A stretch of 64,000 bases of DNA from a virus. Under the pieces are notes generated by a model. The model ran no database searches. It was not told where the DNA came from and was given only the letters and a program-made list of their open reading frames with translations. The stretch is from positions 1 through 64,000 of the IMG/VR virus record IMGVR_UViG_3300023063_000003, one strand, 5' to 3'. Positions 9,669 to 16,305 of this stretch are shown in pieces. How positions within the stretch are numbered: the stretch's first letter is position 1; each line of letters starts with the position of its first letter. The position numbers were made by a program, and so were the translations under genes.

Positions 9669-10663
9669 ATATCCCGAGCGTCACGAAAGCCAATGAACAC
9701 CGGGTGCCGCGGCGCGTCGACAACACCATGTTCAAAGTGCTTGAACTTGATGATCTTGCCCAGCAGCTCTTTTGGTTTGTACCAGAACTCCTGGCGCTCC
9801 GCCGCCGTCATGCCGGTACCGATGTTGAAGGTGTAGGCACTTTCGACACGCTTGCCATTCTCATCGATAAAGATGCGCCGGCAGACGAACGCACCAAGCG
9901 TCCCTTTGCCGTGTTTGTTTTCCTTATGCGAGCTGCGCTTGGTGCGGCCCAGCTCGTTCGTCGTGGCGACGTTGTCGTTCATCTGCTCTTCGACATAATC
10001 GACCACGATCGCCTCGCCATCCGAGAAGCGCTTGAGCTTGAGCAGCCCGCCTTCGCGCACGGTGCTGCGGCCGAATTTATACGCACCATTGGGATCGCGG
10101 ACCATGACGCCCTCGTAGCCGTCGACCAGCTGCTTGGCCTCGTATTCATCGAGTTCTTCGATGCACGTGATTAGCTTGTGCTCAACGATATCGAACGGGC
10201 AGTCGATGAGCGGCGCGCTGTATTCAAGACGATTCGCCATGGCCAGCGCCGGCCAGTTGTCCTGAAGGCGTGTCACACGCTCGCGCGCAGTCGTCAAGCG
10301 CTCGTCGAACCCGGTACCCAGGGCTGCGTCGAAACTGTCGAACACGTGGAACGTGAACACCGGCGTCTTGTTGATCGACATGACACCGCTCGTCGTGTTC
10401 TGCATGGCGTTCGGGTCCGTGGCACTGCCTACGATCAGCTCGCCGTCCAGACCGATCGCCTCGACGATGCCGAGTGTGCACTCGACATGGCGATTCGGGA
10501 TCGGCTTCATGGAGCGCGACATGACGTGGACAACACCCGGCGCCGAAGAGGCATGCAGCGTCGCGCGCACGCCGTCGATCTTCGGGCTGGCCAGGACAGG
10601 GAAGCGGATGTCACTACTGGTGTCTGGTTTGCCGGCAAGCATCGGCTTGAACATTTTGCTCAT
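9665..10663 (-). CDS. ATP-dependent DNA ligase
   Basis: A 332-residue nucleotidyltransferase ligase, near the length of T7-type phage ligases. Motif I is KIDG with Lys28 as the AMP-accepting residue; motif III is around DGELIVG; motif IV is YEGVMVRD; motif V is LLKLKRF. The C-terminal third is the OB-fold. It seals nicks in replicated or recombined phage DNA using ATP. It overlaps its upstream neighbour by ATGA and lies in a nucleic-acid metabolism stretch with a polymerase, helicase and nucleases. No key residue seems to be missing. Confidence 0.9.
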   Translation of the reverse strand: MSKMFKPMLAGKPDTSSDIRFPVLASPKIDGVRATLHASSAPGVVHVMSRSMKPIPNRHVECTLGIVEAIGLDGELIVGSATDPNAMQNTTSGVMSINKTPVFTFHVFDSFDAALGTGFDERLTTARERVTRLQDNWPALAMANRLEYSAPLIDCPFDIVEHKLITCIEELDEYEAKQLVDGYEGVMVRDPNGAYKFGRSTVREGGLLKLKRFSDGEAIVVDYVEEQMNDNVATTNELGRTKRSSHKENKHGKGTLGAFVCRRIFIDENGKRVESAYTFNIGTGMTAAERQEFWYKPKELLGKIIKFKHFEHGVVDAPRHPVFIGFRDARDM

Positions 10664-10923
10664 TTCTTTTTCCTCTTATGCAGCACGCCTGAATAGGCTT
10701 GCACCAATGCGAACTTCGCGTCTTCAAACTGATCGTCATCACCCAACTGGCGCACGCCCGGTGCATAGAAGTTGCGCGTGACCGGGTCGTGCTCGGCGGT
10801 ACCGACCATGCGGTCACGCAGGCGATTTGCCAAGCCGTGCATGATGTCGACCGTGCCGTCCGGGATTTCCTTGTCGGCGCAGATGCCCAACTCGCCAGTT
10901 TTCCAGCAGTAGAGAACAGCCAT
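10660..10923 (-). CDS. Hypothetical protein, 87 aa
   Basis: Not recognised. Begins MAVLYCWKTGELGICADKEIPDG and has a charged helical middle and a basic tail (HKRKKK). The start overlaps the previous stop (TAATG) and its own stop overlaps the ligase start (ATGA), so it is probably made together with the ligase. Confidence 0.6.
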   Translation of the reverse strand: MAVLYCWKTGELGICADKEIPDGTVDIMHGLANRLRDRMVGTAEHDPVTRNFYAPGVRQLGDDDQFEDAKFALVQAYSGVLHKRKKK

Positions 10924-11267
10924 TATTTTTTGCCCTTTGCTTTATCGGAGACCTTGCTGCGAAAGACGATGCGCAACGCTTTGAGCGCCAGCGCATCGCC
11001 GCCCTTGGCCATGCCGGCCACGTGAACACGTGCGGCCTCGTCGTGCTTGAAACGGGTACCGAACGTCTGAATCTCGAAAAACACTTTCGTGGTTTTCTCA
11101 TCGACGCATTCATACACGCCCCAGCCCTGTGCTGCCGACTCACTGCCTTCATGGTCTGACCATGAGGTATCAACGGCGTTCTGCGATGCTTTGGCAGAAC
11201 GTGCAGTTGAAGTAGCCGAGGTCGACGCGGCGCGGGTCGACTTCTTGACCACAGATACACGTACCAT
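10923..11267 (-). CDS. Hypothetical protein, 114 aa, overlapping a zinc-finger gene
   Basis: Not recognised. I chose the ATG at 11267 because a GGAG site lies seven bases upstream; the longer open frame to 11513 has no such support. The first 30 residues are low-complexity Ser/Thr/Ala/Lys, the rest a mixed fold (GWGVYECVDEKTTKVFFEI). Its first 98 bases overlap, in another frame, the 3' end of the DksA-like gene at 11170-11370, which probably explains the odd composition of its N-terminus. Confidence 0.6.
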   Translation of the reverse strand: MVRVSVVKKSTRAASTSATSTARSAKASQNAVDTSWSDHEGSESAAQGWGVYECVDEKTTKVFFEIQTFGTRFKHDEAARVHVAGMAKGGDALALKALRIVFRSKVSDKAKGKK

Positions 11268-11370
11268 CAAAATTCTCCGGTTTTTTCTGTTTAATCCGCG
11301 CCTTGAAAATCCCGGCGGTGACTTCGGCCAGAGAAATCTTCTCGGCCATTTCGAGGTGATTCTCGTCCAA
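11170..11370 (-). CDS. DksA/TraR-type C4 zinc-finger protein
   Basis: A 66-residue protein with CICG followed after about 17 residues by CTFC (GTCICGQEVDPRR, then NCTFCQSIAER), the C4 zinc-finger layout of the DksA/TraR family, at its usual small phage size. DksA-like proteins enter the secondary channel of RNA polymerase and change promoter choice; a host-polymerase role here is inferred. The start may be TTG at 11370, with GGGAAG upstream, or ATG at 11349. The zinc-finger codons overlap the start of the next gene. Bases 11371-11472 show nothing further. Confidence 0.65.
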   Translation of the reverse strand: MDENHLEMAEKISLAEVTAGIFKARIKQKKPENFDGTCICGQEVDPRRVDLGYFNCTFCQSIAERR

Positions 11371-11472
11371 TTATTTTCTTCCCGAGGTGATACAAAAGCC
11401 AGGTCGTCAGCACGATACGGTACGTCGAACTGATGACCCGGGACGTGGTAAAAAGAGGCATGAAATTCATGC

Positions 11473-11877
11473 TTACCCCTGGGTGACGCCGATAATAAAT
11501 TCCGCGATCTCACGCGGGGTGAGAATGCGCTTCATGAATTCGGCTTTGGTTAATGGGTGTTCCCACTCGCGGTGCACGAAGATCACACCGCCCATCGGGG
11601 AGCCGATGACGACGGCCAGATTGCGCCCTTCCTCATGGCGATTTAAACCCCAGTCAAGCTGCAATGCTGACAGATCAATCGGCACGATCGTACTGTCCCG
11701 CAATGGCAGAGGCTCGAACTTGTATTCGATCCAGAGATCAGCGTGGTGCCCAGAGTACCAGCAGTCCCAAATGCCCGAGGTGTACAGGTTATTATTTTTC
11801 ATATAGTAGGGATCATGGCGGCCGGCCGGCAGATGTGCGTGCACCCGGCCAGTGAAGCGGGTCTCTGGGCCAGACAT
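11473..11877 (-). CDS. Probable PD-(D/E)XK nuclease (VRR-NUC / resolvase-like)
   Basis: A 134-residue protein laid out like small restriction-fold nucleases: an N-terminal helix with Glu5, GIWDCWYSGHHADLW giving the acidic residue, WIEYKF giving the E-x-K pair, then LSALQLDWGLNRHEEG and a final strand (AVVIGSPMGGVIFVH). Phage proteins of this size and pattern often cleave branched or flap DNA. I infer a Holliday-junction or debranching role, fitting the nearby ligase and exonuclease. The start overlaps the previous stop (TGATG). Confidence 0.6.
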   Translation of the reverse strand: MSGPETRFTGRVHAHLPAGRHDPYYMKNNNLYTSGIWDCWYSGHHADLWIEYKFEPLPLRDSTIVPIDLSALQLDWGLNRHEEGRNLAVVIGSPMGGVIFVHREWEHPLTKAEFMKRILTPREIAEFIIGVTQG

Positions 11878-12425
11878 CAGCGCCCCGCTTCGTCGAGCAG
11901 GCGGCGGAAGTCTTCAGCGCTGAGCGAGACCTTGCCGGAGTCACGACCACTGCCGAACTTCACCGATTTTAATTGCTCTGGTTCGGCGCGTGGTGCGCTC
12001 GGCGCCACGATGAACCGGTCGTCCTTGCCGGCGCTGCGCAGCTGGTATGCTGTCAGCACCAGCGCGCCGAAGCCCGCCGCCGCCGTGTGCAGCACAGCGG
12101 ACTCGGCGTCGTGGGACTCGCCTGACCAGAATGCAGACAGGTGACGATGCGTGGCGCCGTAGACGCGGCCCCAGTCCATGCCCTTCTCCCAATTGCGGTC
12201 CGCATATTTCTGCGCACCAAACGTGAAGACGCGCGCCACTTCGTTGATCGCATCAGGCGGCAGCAGTTCATGGCGCACTTTGCCGGCGTCAAGTTTGACG
12301 CCATTGGACGCCATGCCGGCCGGCTTGGAACCGTCGGCGGCAAGTTCAGCGGCAAGGACATCGATATCAATGACCTGACCATTACGCGTGTGCACGCGAT
12401 CACGGTAAAAAGGACCAGCACCCAT
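11877..12425 (-). CDS. dATP/dGTP diphosphohydrolase family (MazG-like) protein
   Basis: Residues 42-130 match the dATP/dGTP diphosphohydrolase N-terminal family (DUF5664): GVKLDAGKVRHELLPP, VFTFGAQKYADRNWEKG, THRHLSAFWSGESHDAESA. This alpha-helical pyrophosphohydrolase group includes MazZ of 2-aminoadenine phages but is also common in ordinary phages. The role is likely dNTP-pool control. The C-terminal 50 residues are a separate charged tail. I start at ATG 12425, nine bases after GGGAG; a TTG at 12443 is possible. The start overlaps the stop of the tiny gene upstream (TAATG). Confidence 0.75.
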   Translation of the reverse strand: MGAGPFYRDRVHTRNGQVIDIDVLAAELAADGSKPAGMASNGVKLDAGKVRHELLPPDAINEVARVFTFGAQKYADRNWEKGMDWGRVYGATHRHLSAFWSGESHDAESAVLHTAAAGFGALVLTAYQLRSAGKDDRFIVAPSAPRAEPEQLKSVKFGSGRDSGKVSLSAEDFRRLLDEAGR

Positions 12426-12559
12426 TATTTTGCTCTCCCGCAAAATGATTTGAAATCAGGCCCAAAGTAAAAACGAAAGTCTTCACCAGGGATAAGCATG
12501 CCGGCGATCCATAGCACCACAACAGTGGCACCGATGGCGCCTAAAATTGCGCGGATCAC
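12425..12559 (-). CDS. Tiny membrane protein, 44 aa
   Basis: Starts at GTG, read as MIRAILGAIGATVVVLWIAG, one hydrophobic helix, followed by a short soluble tail ending FKSFCGRAK. It is locked on both sides: GTGA overlap with the exonuclease stop and TAATG overlap with the next start, the same coupling seen between annotated genes here. Function is unknown; phage proteins of this type often act at the inner membrane. Confidence 0.55.
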   Translation of the reverse strand: MIRAILGAIGATVVVLWIAGMLIPGEDFRFYFGPDFKSFCGRAK

Positions 12560-13110
12560 GCACCCGCTTTCCACAGCGCCTGCAAATGCTCAGCCTGGGC
12601 CACGGCGTCGAACAGCGCATTGTGGGCGCCCTTGTTGACCGGCTTCGGCACGTCCTTGAAGCGCGGGTTCGACTTCATGGTGCGAAAGCACCGCGAGTTG
12701 AAGAACGACCACGGTGCTTTTTGCTGGCCGTAAGCATGCTGCAGCATCGGGATATCGAAGTCCGCACCATTGCTCCACACCTTGACAACATCAGGTTTGA
12801 CATGCGTGGCATTGAACCAGTCGCGCAGAGCATCGAGCGCAGCGCTGAGTGTCCGGACATTCTTATCGCTGAACACAGCCTGCGCCGCTTTATCCTGCTG
12901 CATCCACCACGCAAGTGTGGATGGCGAGATCGTACGGTACTCGTCCAGGTTCGACTGGACCGTGACGACCTGATAAAAGCCAGCGTCGTCGATCTTGTCA
13001 GCGTTGAAGCGCACAGCGCCGATCGACAGGATCACGCCAGTGACAGCAGTGTCAAGCGTCTCCAAGTCAATCATGACGTGCTCGTAAATATCTTTCTTTT
13101 TCGTAGCCAT
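12556..13110 (-). CDS. DEDDh 3'-5' exonuclease (Rv2179c / ExoVIII-like)
   Basis: A 184-residue RNase H-fold exonuclease. The first catalytic pair is in MIDLETLD (D15, E17). Later GVILSIGAVRFN, SPSTLAWWMQQDKAAQ and SNGADFDIPMLQHA match the Rv2179c/exodeoxyribonuclease VIII-like family, and HNALFDAVAQAEH gives the terminal His/Asp motif. It probably trims DNA or RNA 3' ends in replication or recombination. It starts after a short spacer below a terminator and is translationally coupled to the tiny membrane gene. Confidence 0.8.
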   Translation of the reverse strand: MATKKKDIYEHVMIDLETLDTAVTGVILSIGAVRFNADKIDDAGFYQVVTVQSNLDEYRTISPSTLAWWMQQDKAAQAVFSDKNVRTLSAALDALRDWFNATHVKPDVVKVWSNGADFDIPMLQHAYGQQKAPWSFFNSRCFRTMKSNPRFKDVPKPVNKGAHNALFDAVAQAEHLQALWKAGA

Positions 13111-13139
13111 TTGGCCTCCGACTATGTGGTACGCGCGTT

Positions 13140-13169
13140 AAAAAACCCCTACGGATTTCTCCGTAGAGG
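13140..13169 (-). terminator. Leftward terminator after the Ala/Lys-rich gene
   Basis: Read on -, a stem of about ten pairs (CCTCTACGGA with TCCGTAGGGG, one mismatch) with a GAAA loop is followed by TTTTTTAA. It lies between the gene ending at 13191 and the exonuclease gene, so the exonuclease may need its own promoter or read-through. Confidence 0.75.
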
Positions 13170-13190
13170 CGGTGGCTTCGCAGTTAGAAC

Positions 13191-13430
13191 TTAGGCGGTA
13201 GCCGGCGTCAGCTTGTCGACTTTCTTCTGCGCGGCGTCGATGGCCTTCTGCAGTTTTGCGCCGGCGCTGGCATGGGTCTTCAGTTCGGCGGTCGCAGCTT
13301 TCAGTTCAGCGGTCGCGTCCTTCAAAGCCAACTTGCTCGCCGCGGCTTTTTCTTTGCCTGCGGTGATGGCTGCTTTGTCAGCGACTTTTTGCTCAGCTGG
13401 GGTCAGAACTTTGGATGGGGTACGTGCCAT
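13191..13430 (-). CDS. Ala/Lys-rich helical protein, 79 aa
   Basis: No family recognised. Nearly the whole sequence is Ala, Lys, Leu and Thr in heptad-like order (LKDATAELKAATAELKTHA), giving a basic amphipathic helix or coiled coil. It could bind DNA as a small histone-like protein or be an oligomerisation rod. GAAGGAAAT lies eight bases before the ATG. It overlaps the next upstream gene by 38 bases in another frame, and a terminator follows directly. Confidence 0.6.
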   Translation of the reverse strand: MARTPSKVLTPAEQKVADKAAITAGKEKAAASKLALKDATAELKAATAELKTHASAGAKLQKAIDAAQKKVDKLTPATA

Positions 13431-13641
13431 GATAAATTTCCTTCAAAGATTTAGTGTAAGCCAGCTCATTGAGTCTGGTTGCCCGAGAGATCAGGCGATT
13501 GATGATGCTTTTCCTGCGTCGCGTACCGGACTCGAGGTCCAGTGCCGCGATTACTTCCTCATGGGTCAGCTCGTCAATGATCTCCCCCAGTCGGCGCATG
13601 GAATGCACGGCTTCAGAGACATACCACTGACGAGTTGACAT
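13393..13641 (-). CDS. Hypothetical helical protein, 82 aa
   Basis: Not recognised. Helical and charged (MRRLGEIIDELTHEEVIAAL, then RRRKSIINRLISRATR), possibly a small DNA-binding or regulatory protein. A GGAAGG site precedes the ATG at 13641. Its last 38 bases overlap the start of the Ala/Lys-rich gene in another frame; both starts have good ribosome-binding sites, so I keep both. Confidence 0.55.
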   Translation of the reverse strand: MSTRQWYVSEAVHSMRRLGEIIDELTHEEVIAALDLESGTRRRKSIINRLISRATRLNELAYTKSLKEIYHGTYPIQSSDPS

Positions 13642-13653
13642 ACGAGTCCTTCC

Positions 13654-14481
13654 TTACCGGCGCGGGGCCGGGCGTTTCGCCGTCGTGCGCGATTTTGGTG
13701 GAGCGACAACACCGTACGACGACACGTCCGGTTCCTGGGTCAAACGGTCGAGCGCTTCAGCTTTACGCGCCCAGTGAACTTCGACCGCTTCGTTCGGACG
13801 CGGATCACCGAACACGAGCTTCGGATAATCGACGTTCGGGTCCAGCGTCACATTCGTGATCAGGCCGATCGGCGTGATACCGAACTTTGCCGCCGTGCTG
13901 CGCACGTAACCATCAAAGCCCTTCAGGCCAGTTGGCGATACGTCGAGCGTCCACAGTGGCGTGTCGTCATCTGCATCAGGCGGCAGGACGGCCAGACGGC
14001 GACCGTTCTTGCACGCCTTGCCGGCGCCGGCCGAACCGAACTGGTTCATTGGGCACGAAGCACAGGTGTCGGACTGCTTGACTGGCGAGTTGTCACTTGG
14101 GACCAGCTGCGTCGGGTTGGTACCGAGCGCGAAGCAGGTTGGTGGGACGATGTCATCCTTGTTATAGGCACCTTCGTAGAAAGTGTTCGCCGAGATGAAG
14201 TCGACGATGACGATGTCCAGGCTGTCGGTCTCGCTGCCATCGGGCAGCACGAACTTGCCCGGTTTGAGTTTGATCTTGTCGCCGCCTGCGGACTGGGTCT
14301 TATCGGCCAGAGCGGCCAGATCGGCTTTCATCTGCGCTTGGATGGAGACAAGCGCGCCGGTCGATGGTTTTTTCACTGCGAGCGCAGTGCTAGGTTTTGC
14401 TGCTGGTTTCGCAGTTGCTGGTTTTGCTGCTACTGCTGGTTTTGCGGCCGTTTTGGCTGGTGCTGCTTTGGCTGTGGCCAT
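13654..14481 (-). CDS. Basic-tailed protein with Cys cluster, candidate ssDNA-binding protein
   Basis: 275 residues. The first 45 are Ala/Lys/Pro repeats (AAKPAVAAKPATAKPAAKP), like histone H1 tails. A globular core follows with FVLPDGSETDSLDIVIVDF and a cysteine cluster, CASCPMNQFGSAGAGKAC, with the spacing of a small zinc site. The C-terminus is basic (RTTAKRPAPRR). Proteins with this core occur in phage replication modules and may bind single-stranded DNA; I infer that from context, since no OB-fold motif is certain. No other SSB candidate is visible in the window. Confidence 0.5.
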   Translation of the reverse strand: MATAKAAPAKTAAKPAVAAKPATAKPAAKPSTALAVKKPSTGALVSIQAQMKADLAALADKTQSAGGDKIKLKPGKFVLPDGSETDSLDIVIVDFISANTFYEGAYNKDDIVPPTCFALGTNPTQLVPSDNSPVKQSDTCASCPMNQFGSAGAGKACKNGRRLAVLPPDADDDTPLWTLDVSPTGLKGFDGYVRSTAAKFGITPIGLITNVTLDPNVDYPKLVFGDPRPNEAVEVHWARKAEALDRLTQEPDVSSYGVVAPPKSRTTAKRPAPRR

Positions 14482-14549
14482 GATGTACTTCCTAGAGGGA
14501 GTTTGTGGAGTTTGTGTGCAACGGTCTTACACCTGCGCCGCGCGGCGGC

Positions 14550-14966
14550 TTACGCCACTTTGCGGATATTCAGTTTCTTTTTCGTGAACGGTTCGACGCC
14601 AGGAACTTTGCCCTTCGTCTCGAACAATTCACGAATCGCCGGCTCGCTGGTACGACGCTGCAAGAGATGCGTGAACTTGTTCTTGATGATGTAGGCCCAG
14701 AGCGCATCCCAGTCGACGACGTTACCGGTGAGTGAAGAACTGATGGACACCGTGGCCAGCTTGCCGGTCGACTTGTCGACACCCTGCGCTTCCATGGTTT
14801 CCATCAGCTCGGTCTCGGCAGCGGTGATGCGCGCCTGAATCGCTTTTTCTTCTTCCTGCTTTACACGCAGCTCTTCGCGAATCTTGTAGATTGCATCGAT
14901 CTGCAGACCAAGCGACGGCGCCTTTCGTGGCGCTTTCGTAATGGCCTCCTTCTTTACTGTAGGCAT
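14550..14966 (-). CDS. Hypothetical coiled-coil protein, 138 aa
   Basis: Not firmly recognised. Residues 20-60 form a charged coiled coil (IYKIREELRVKQEEEKAIQA), followed by a globular part (GNVVDWDALWAYIIKNKF, HLLQRRTSEPAIRELFE). The layout recalls small phage host-nuclease inhibitors or siphovirus Gp157-like proteins but lacks a decisive motif. It sits between the Cys-cluster protein and a run of tiny genes. Confidence 0.55.
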   Translation of the reverse strand: MPTVKKEAITKAPRKAPSLGLQIDAIYKIREELRVKQEEEKAIQARITAAETELMETMEAQGVDKSTGKLATVSISSSLTGNVVDWDALWAYIIKNKFTHLLQRRTSEPAIRELFETKGKVPGVEPFTKKKLNIRKVA

Positions 14967-15023
14967 GATTGTATTCCTTTCTTTTACGTTGTGTACAGCT
15001 TTGTTTGACAGCGATTGAAACTT

Positions 15024-15290
15024 TTAGCCGAACTCAGTTGGTGGGACGACTTCGATTTCCTTGATGCGACTTTCCAACCGCCGCGCCGCGTGGTCGGTCA
15101 GCATGGCGATCAGCGCTTCGGTTGCAGTGTCACCGTACCCATTAGCGGCGAACTTACCGGTATGTGGATTCAGGTAACAACGCACGCGCTTCTTCCCAGT
15201 GATTACGTGGAATTCACTATCCATGAAACTGAGACTGCCAGCGGCAACGACGATGTTATCGAGCGCCAGGAGGATTTCGTCGGAGGTCAT
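15024..15290 (-). CDS. Hypothetical protein, 88 aa
   Basis: Not recognised. Has an N-terminal helix, a beta hairpin (KKRVRCYLNPHTGKFAANG) and a helix ending in HAARRLESRIKEIEV. The ATG at 15290 overlaps the upstream stop, preceded by GCGAGGTTGAA, the coupling cassette shared by several tiny genes here. Confidence 0.55.
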   Translation of the reverse strand: MTSDEILLALDNIVVAAGSLSFMDSEFHVITGKKRVRCYLNPHTGKFAANGYGDTATEALIAMLTDHAARRLESRIKEIEVVPPTEFG

Positions 15291-15592
15291 TTCAACCTCG
15301 CTTGAGCCATGTTGATTGCCAGTGCTCCCAACGCATCACGCACTGATCCACCACCACCGGTCATCAAACCCTTATCACTTTCAAGTTTATAACTGATCTG
15401 CCAGCTGTGAGTATTAGAAAGGAAAGTACGCTCGAGCTTAATACTGCCGCGCACCAGCAGATTTTCGAGCATGTCGAAAAGCATGGCATCCACTGCGGGA
15501 TCACCAGCTGGTAAATCTGGTTGGTAGTCTTTCCACTTCGGATTGAGCAGTCGTGCATACGCAGAACTAGCTTCCGGTTTCCAGTCATCCAT
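15287..15592 (-). CDS. Hypothetical protein, 101 aa
   Basis: Not recognised. The end, SVRDALGALAINMAQARLK, resembles the C-terminal helix of the three paralogs upstream (TREDxIGQLIAFQVAERLE), so it may be a distant member of that family. It starts ATGGATGAC, overlapping the previous gene's last codons, with GGGAGG as ribosome-binding site. Confidence 0.55.
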   Translation of the reverse strand: MDDWKPEASSAYARLLNPKWKDYQPDLPAGDPAVDAMLFDMLENLLVRGSIKLERTFLSNTHSWQISYKLESDKGLMTGGGGSVRDALGALAINMAQARLK

Positions 15593-15815
15593 CTAACCTC
15601 CCTGCGACCTGATAAGCAATCAGCTGACCAATCACGTCTTCGCGCGTTGGGCCGTTGAACTCTGCGACTGGTCTACCAAAGTCCACATCACCGTCGATCG
15701 GATAAAGCGTTATACACGGCGGGTTCTGAGGTTGGTTCCCATCTACCACAAGACTGCCGCTACTTATCGCCGTCCACAGTGCTTCGATCTGCTGTGCTTC
15801 AGTTGGTGTGTTCAT
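15585..15815 (-). CDS. Tandem paralog A, 76 aa
   Basis: Unknown function. It shares with the next two upstream genes an N-terminal AQQIEALWTAIS and a C-terminal PTREDVIGQLIAYQVAGRLDG; the middle differs in length and sequence. This pattern of conserved ends and variable centre suggests tandem duplication followed by divergence. It overlaps both neighbours (ATGA upstream, eight bases downstream). Confidence 0.6.
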   Translation of the reverse strand: MNTPTEAQQIEALWTAISSGSLVVDGNQPQNPPCITLYPIDGDVDFGRPVAEFNGPTREDVIGQLIAYQVAGRLDG

Positions 15816-16054
15816 TCCAGCCTCTCTGCAACTTGGAAAGCGATCAGTTGGCCGATCGCGTCTTCGCGCGTCGGGCCACTAAAAGTCTTTATACGCTCAC
15901 CATTACTACCGTTCGTAGTGTTTGTATAGAGTGCCAAAGCTTCAGCACGGTCGCTGCCTACTTCTCCTGGAATATCGACACTAATCCAGTACTTTGAACT
16001 GCGTAGCATCGCCCATAGTGCATCGAGCTGCTGTGTTTCAGTCAGTATGTTCAT
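15812..16054 (-). CDS. Tandem paralog B, 80 aa
   Basis: Second of three tandem paralogs of unknown role: TQQLDALWAMLRSS near the start and PTREDAIGQLIAFQVAERLE at the end, almost the same as paralog A. The central 40 residues are unrelated by eye. The gene starts ATGAAC inside the preceding stop, with GAGAGG as ribosome-binding site. Confidence 0.6.
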   Translation of the reverse strand: MNILTETQQLDALWAMLRSSKYWISVDIPGEVGSDRAEALALYTNTTNGSNGERIKTFSGPTREDAIGQLIAFQVAERLE

Positions 16055-16305
16055 TCCAACCTCTCTGCAACTTGAAAAGCGATCAATTTTTCAAGCATAT
16101 CTTCAAGGGTCATTGCCCGAAGATAAACCACAGCTCGTGTTTCAGGATTTTCAAGCGCCATACAAAAATCATCGGCCCAGAGAATGACAGGATATTGAAT
16201 GTCCCGTTGGCCCGGCGAGTGAAAGGATTTGTTGTAGCCCTTCGAGGTAAGCAGCCACCACAATGTGGCGATCTGCTGATCCTTACTTGGAATAATTGGC
16301 TGCAT
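16051..16305 (-). CDS. Tandem paralog C, 84 aa
   Basis: Third tandem paralog: KDQQIATLWWLLTSKG near the start and TLEDMLEKLIAFQVAERLE at the end. I start at ATG 16305, six bases after GAGGGT; GTG codons at 16311 and 16317 are possible. Its first bases overlap the polymerase stop by 23 nucleotides, so translation probably follows the polymerase. Function is unknown; location right behind the polymerase could be chance or hint at a replication accessory role. Confidence 0.6.
   Translation of the reverse strand: MQPIIPSKDQQIATLWWLLTSKGYNKSFHSPGQRDIQYPVILWADDFCMALENPETRAVVYLRAMTLEDMLEKLIAFQVAERLE

Noticed and set aside
11877-12425. Proof of a 2-aminoadenine (Z) genome
   Set aside because: The hydrolase family is widespread in normal phages, and PurZ and DatZ are not seen.
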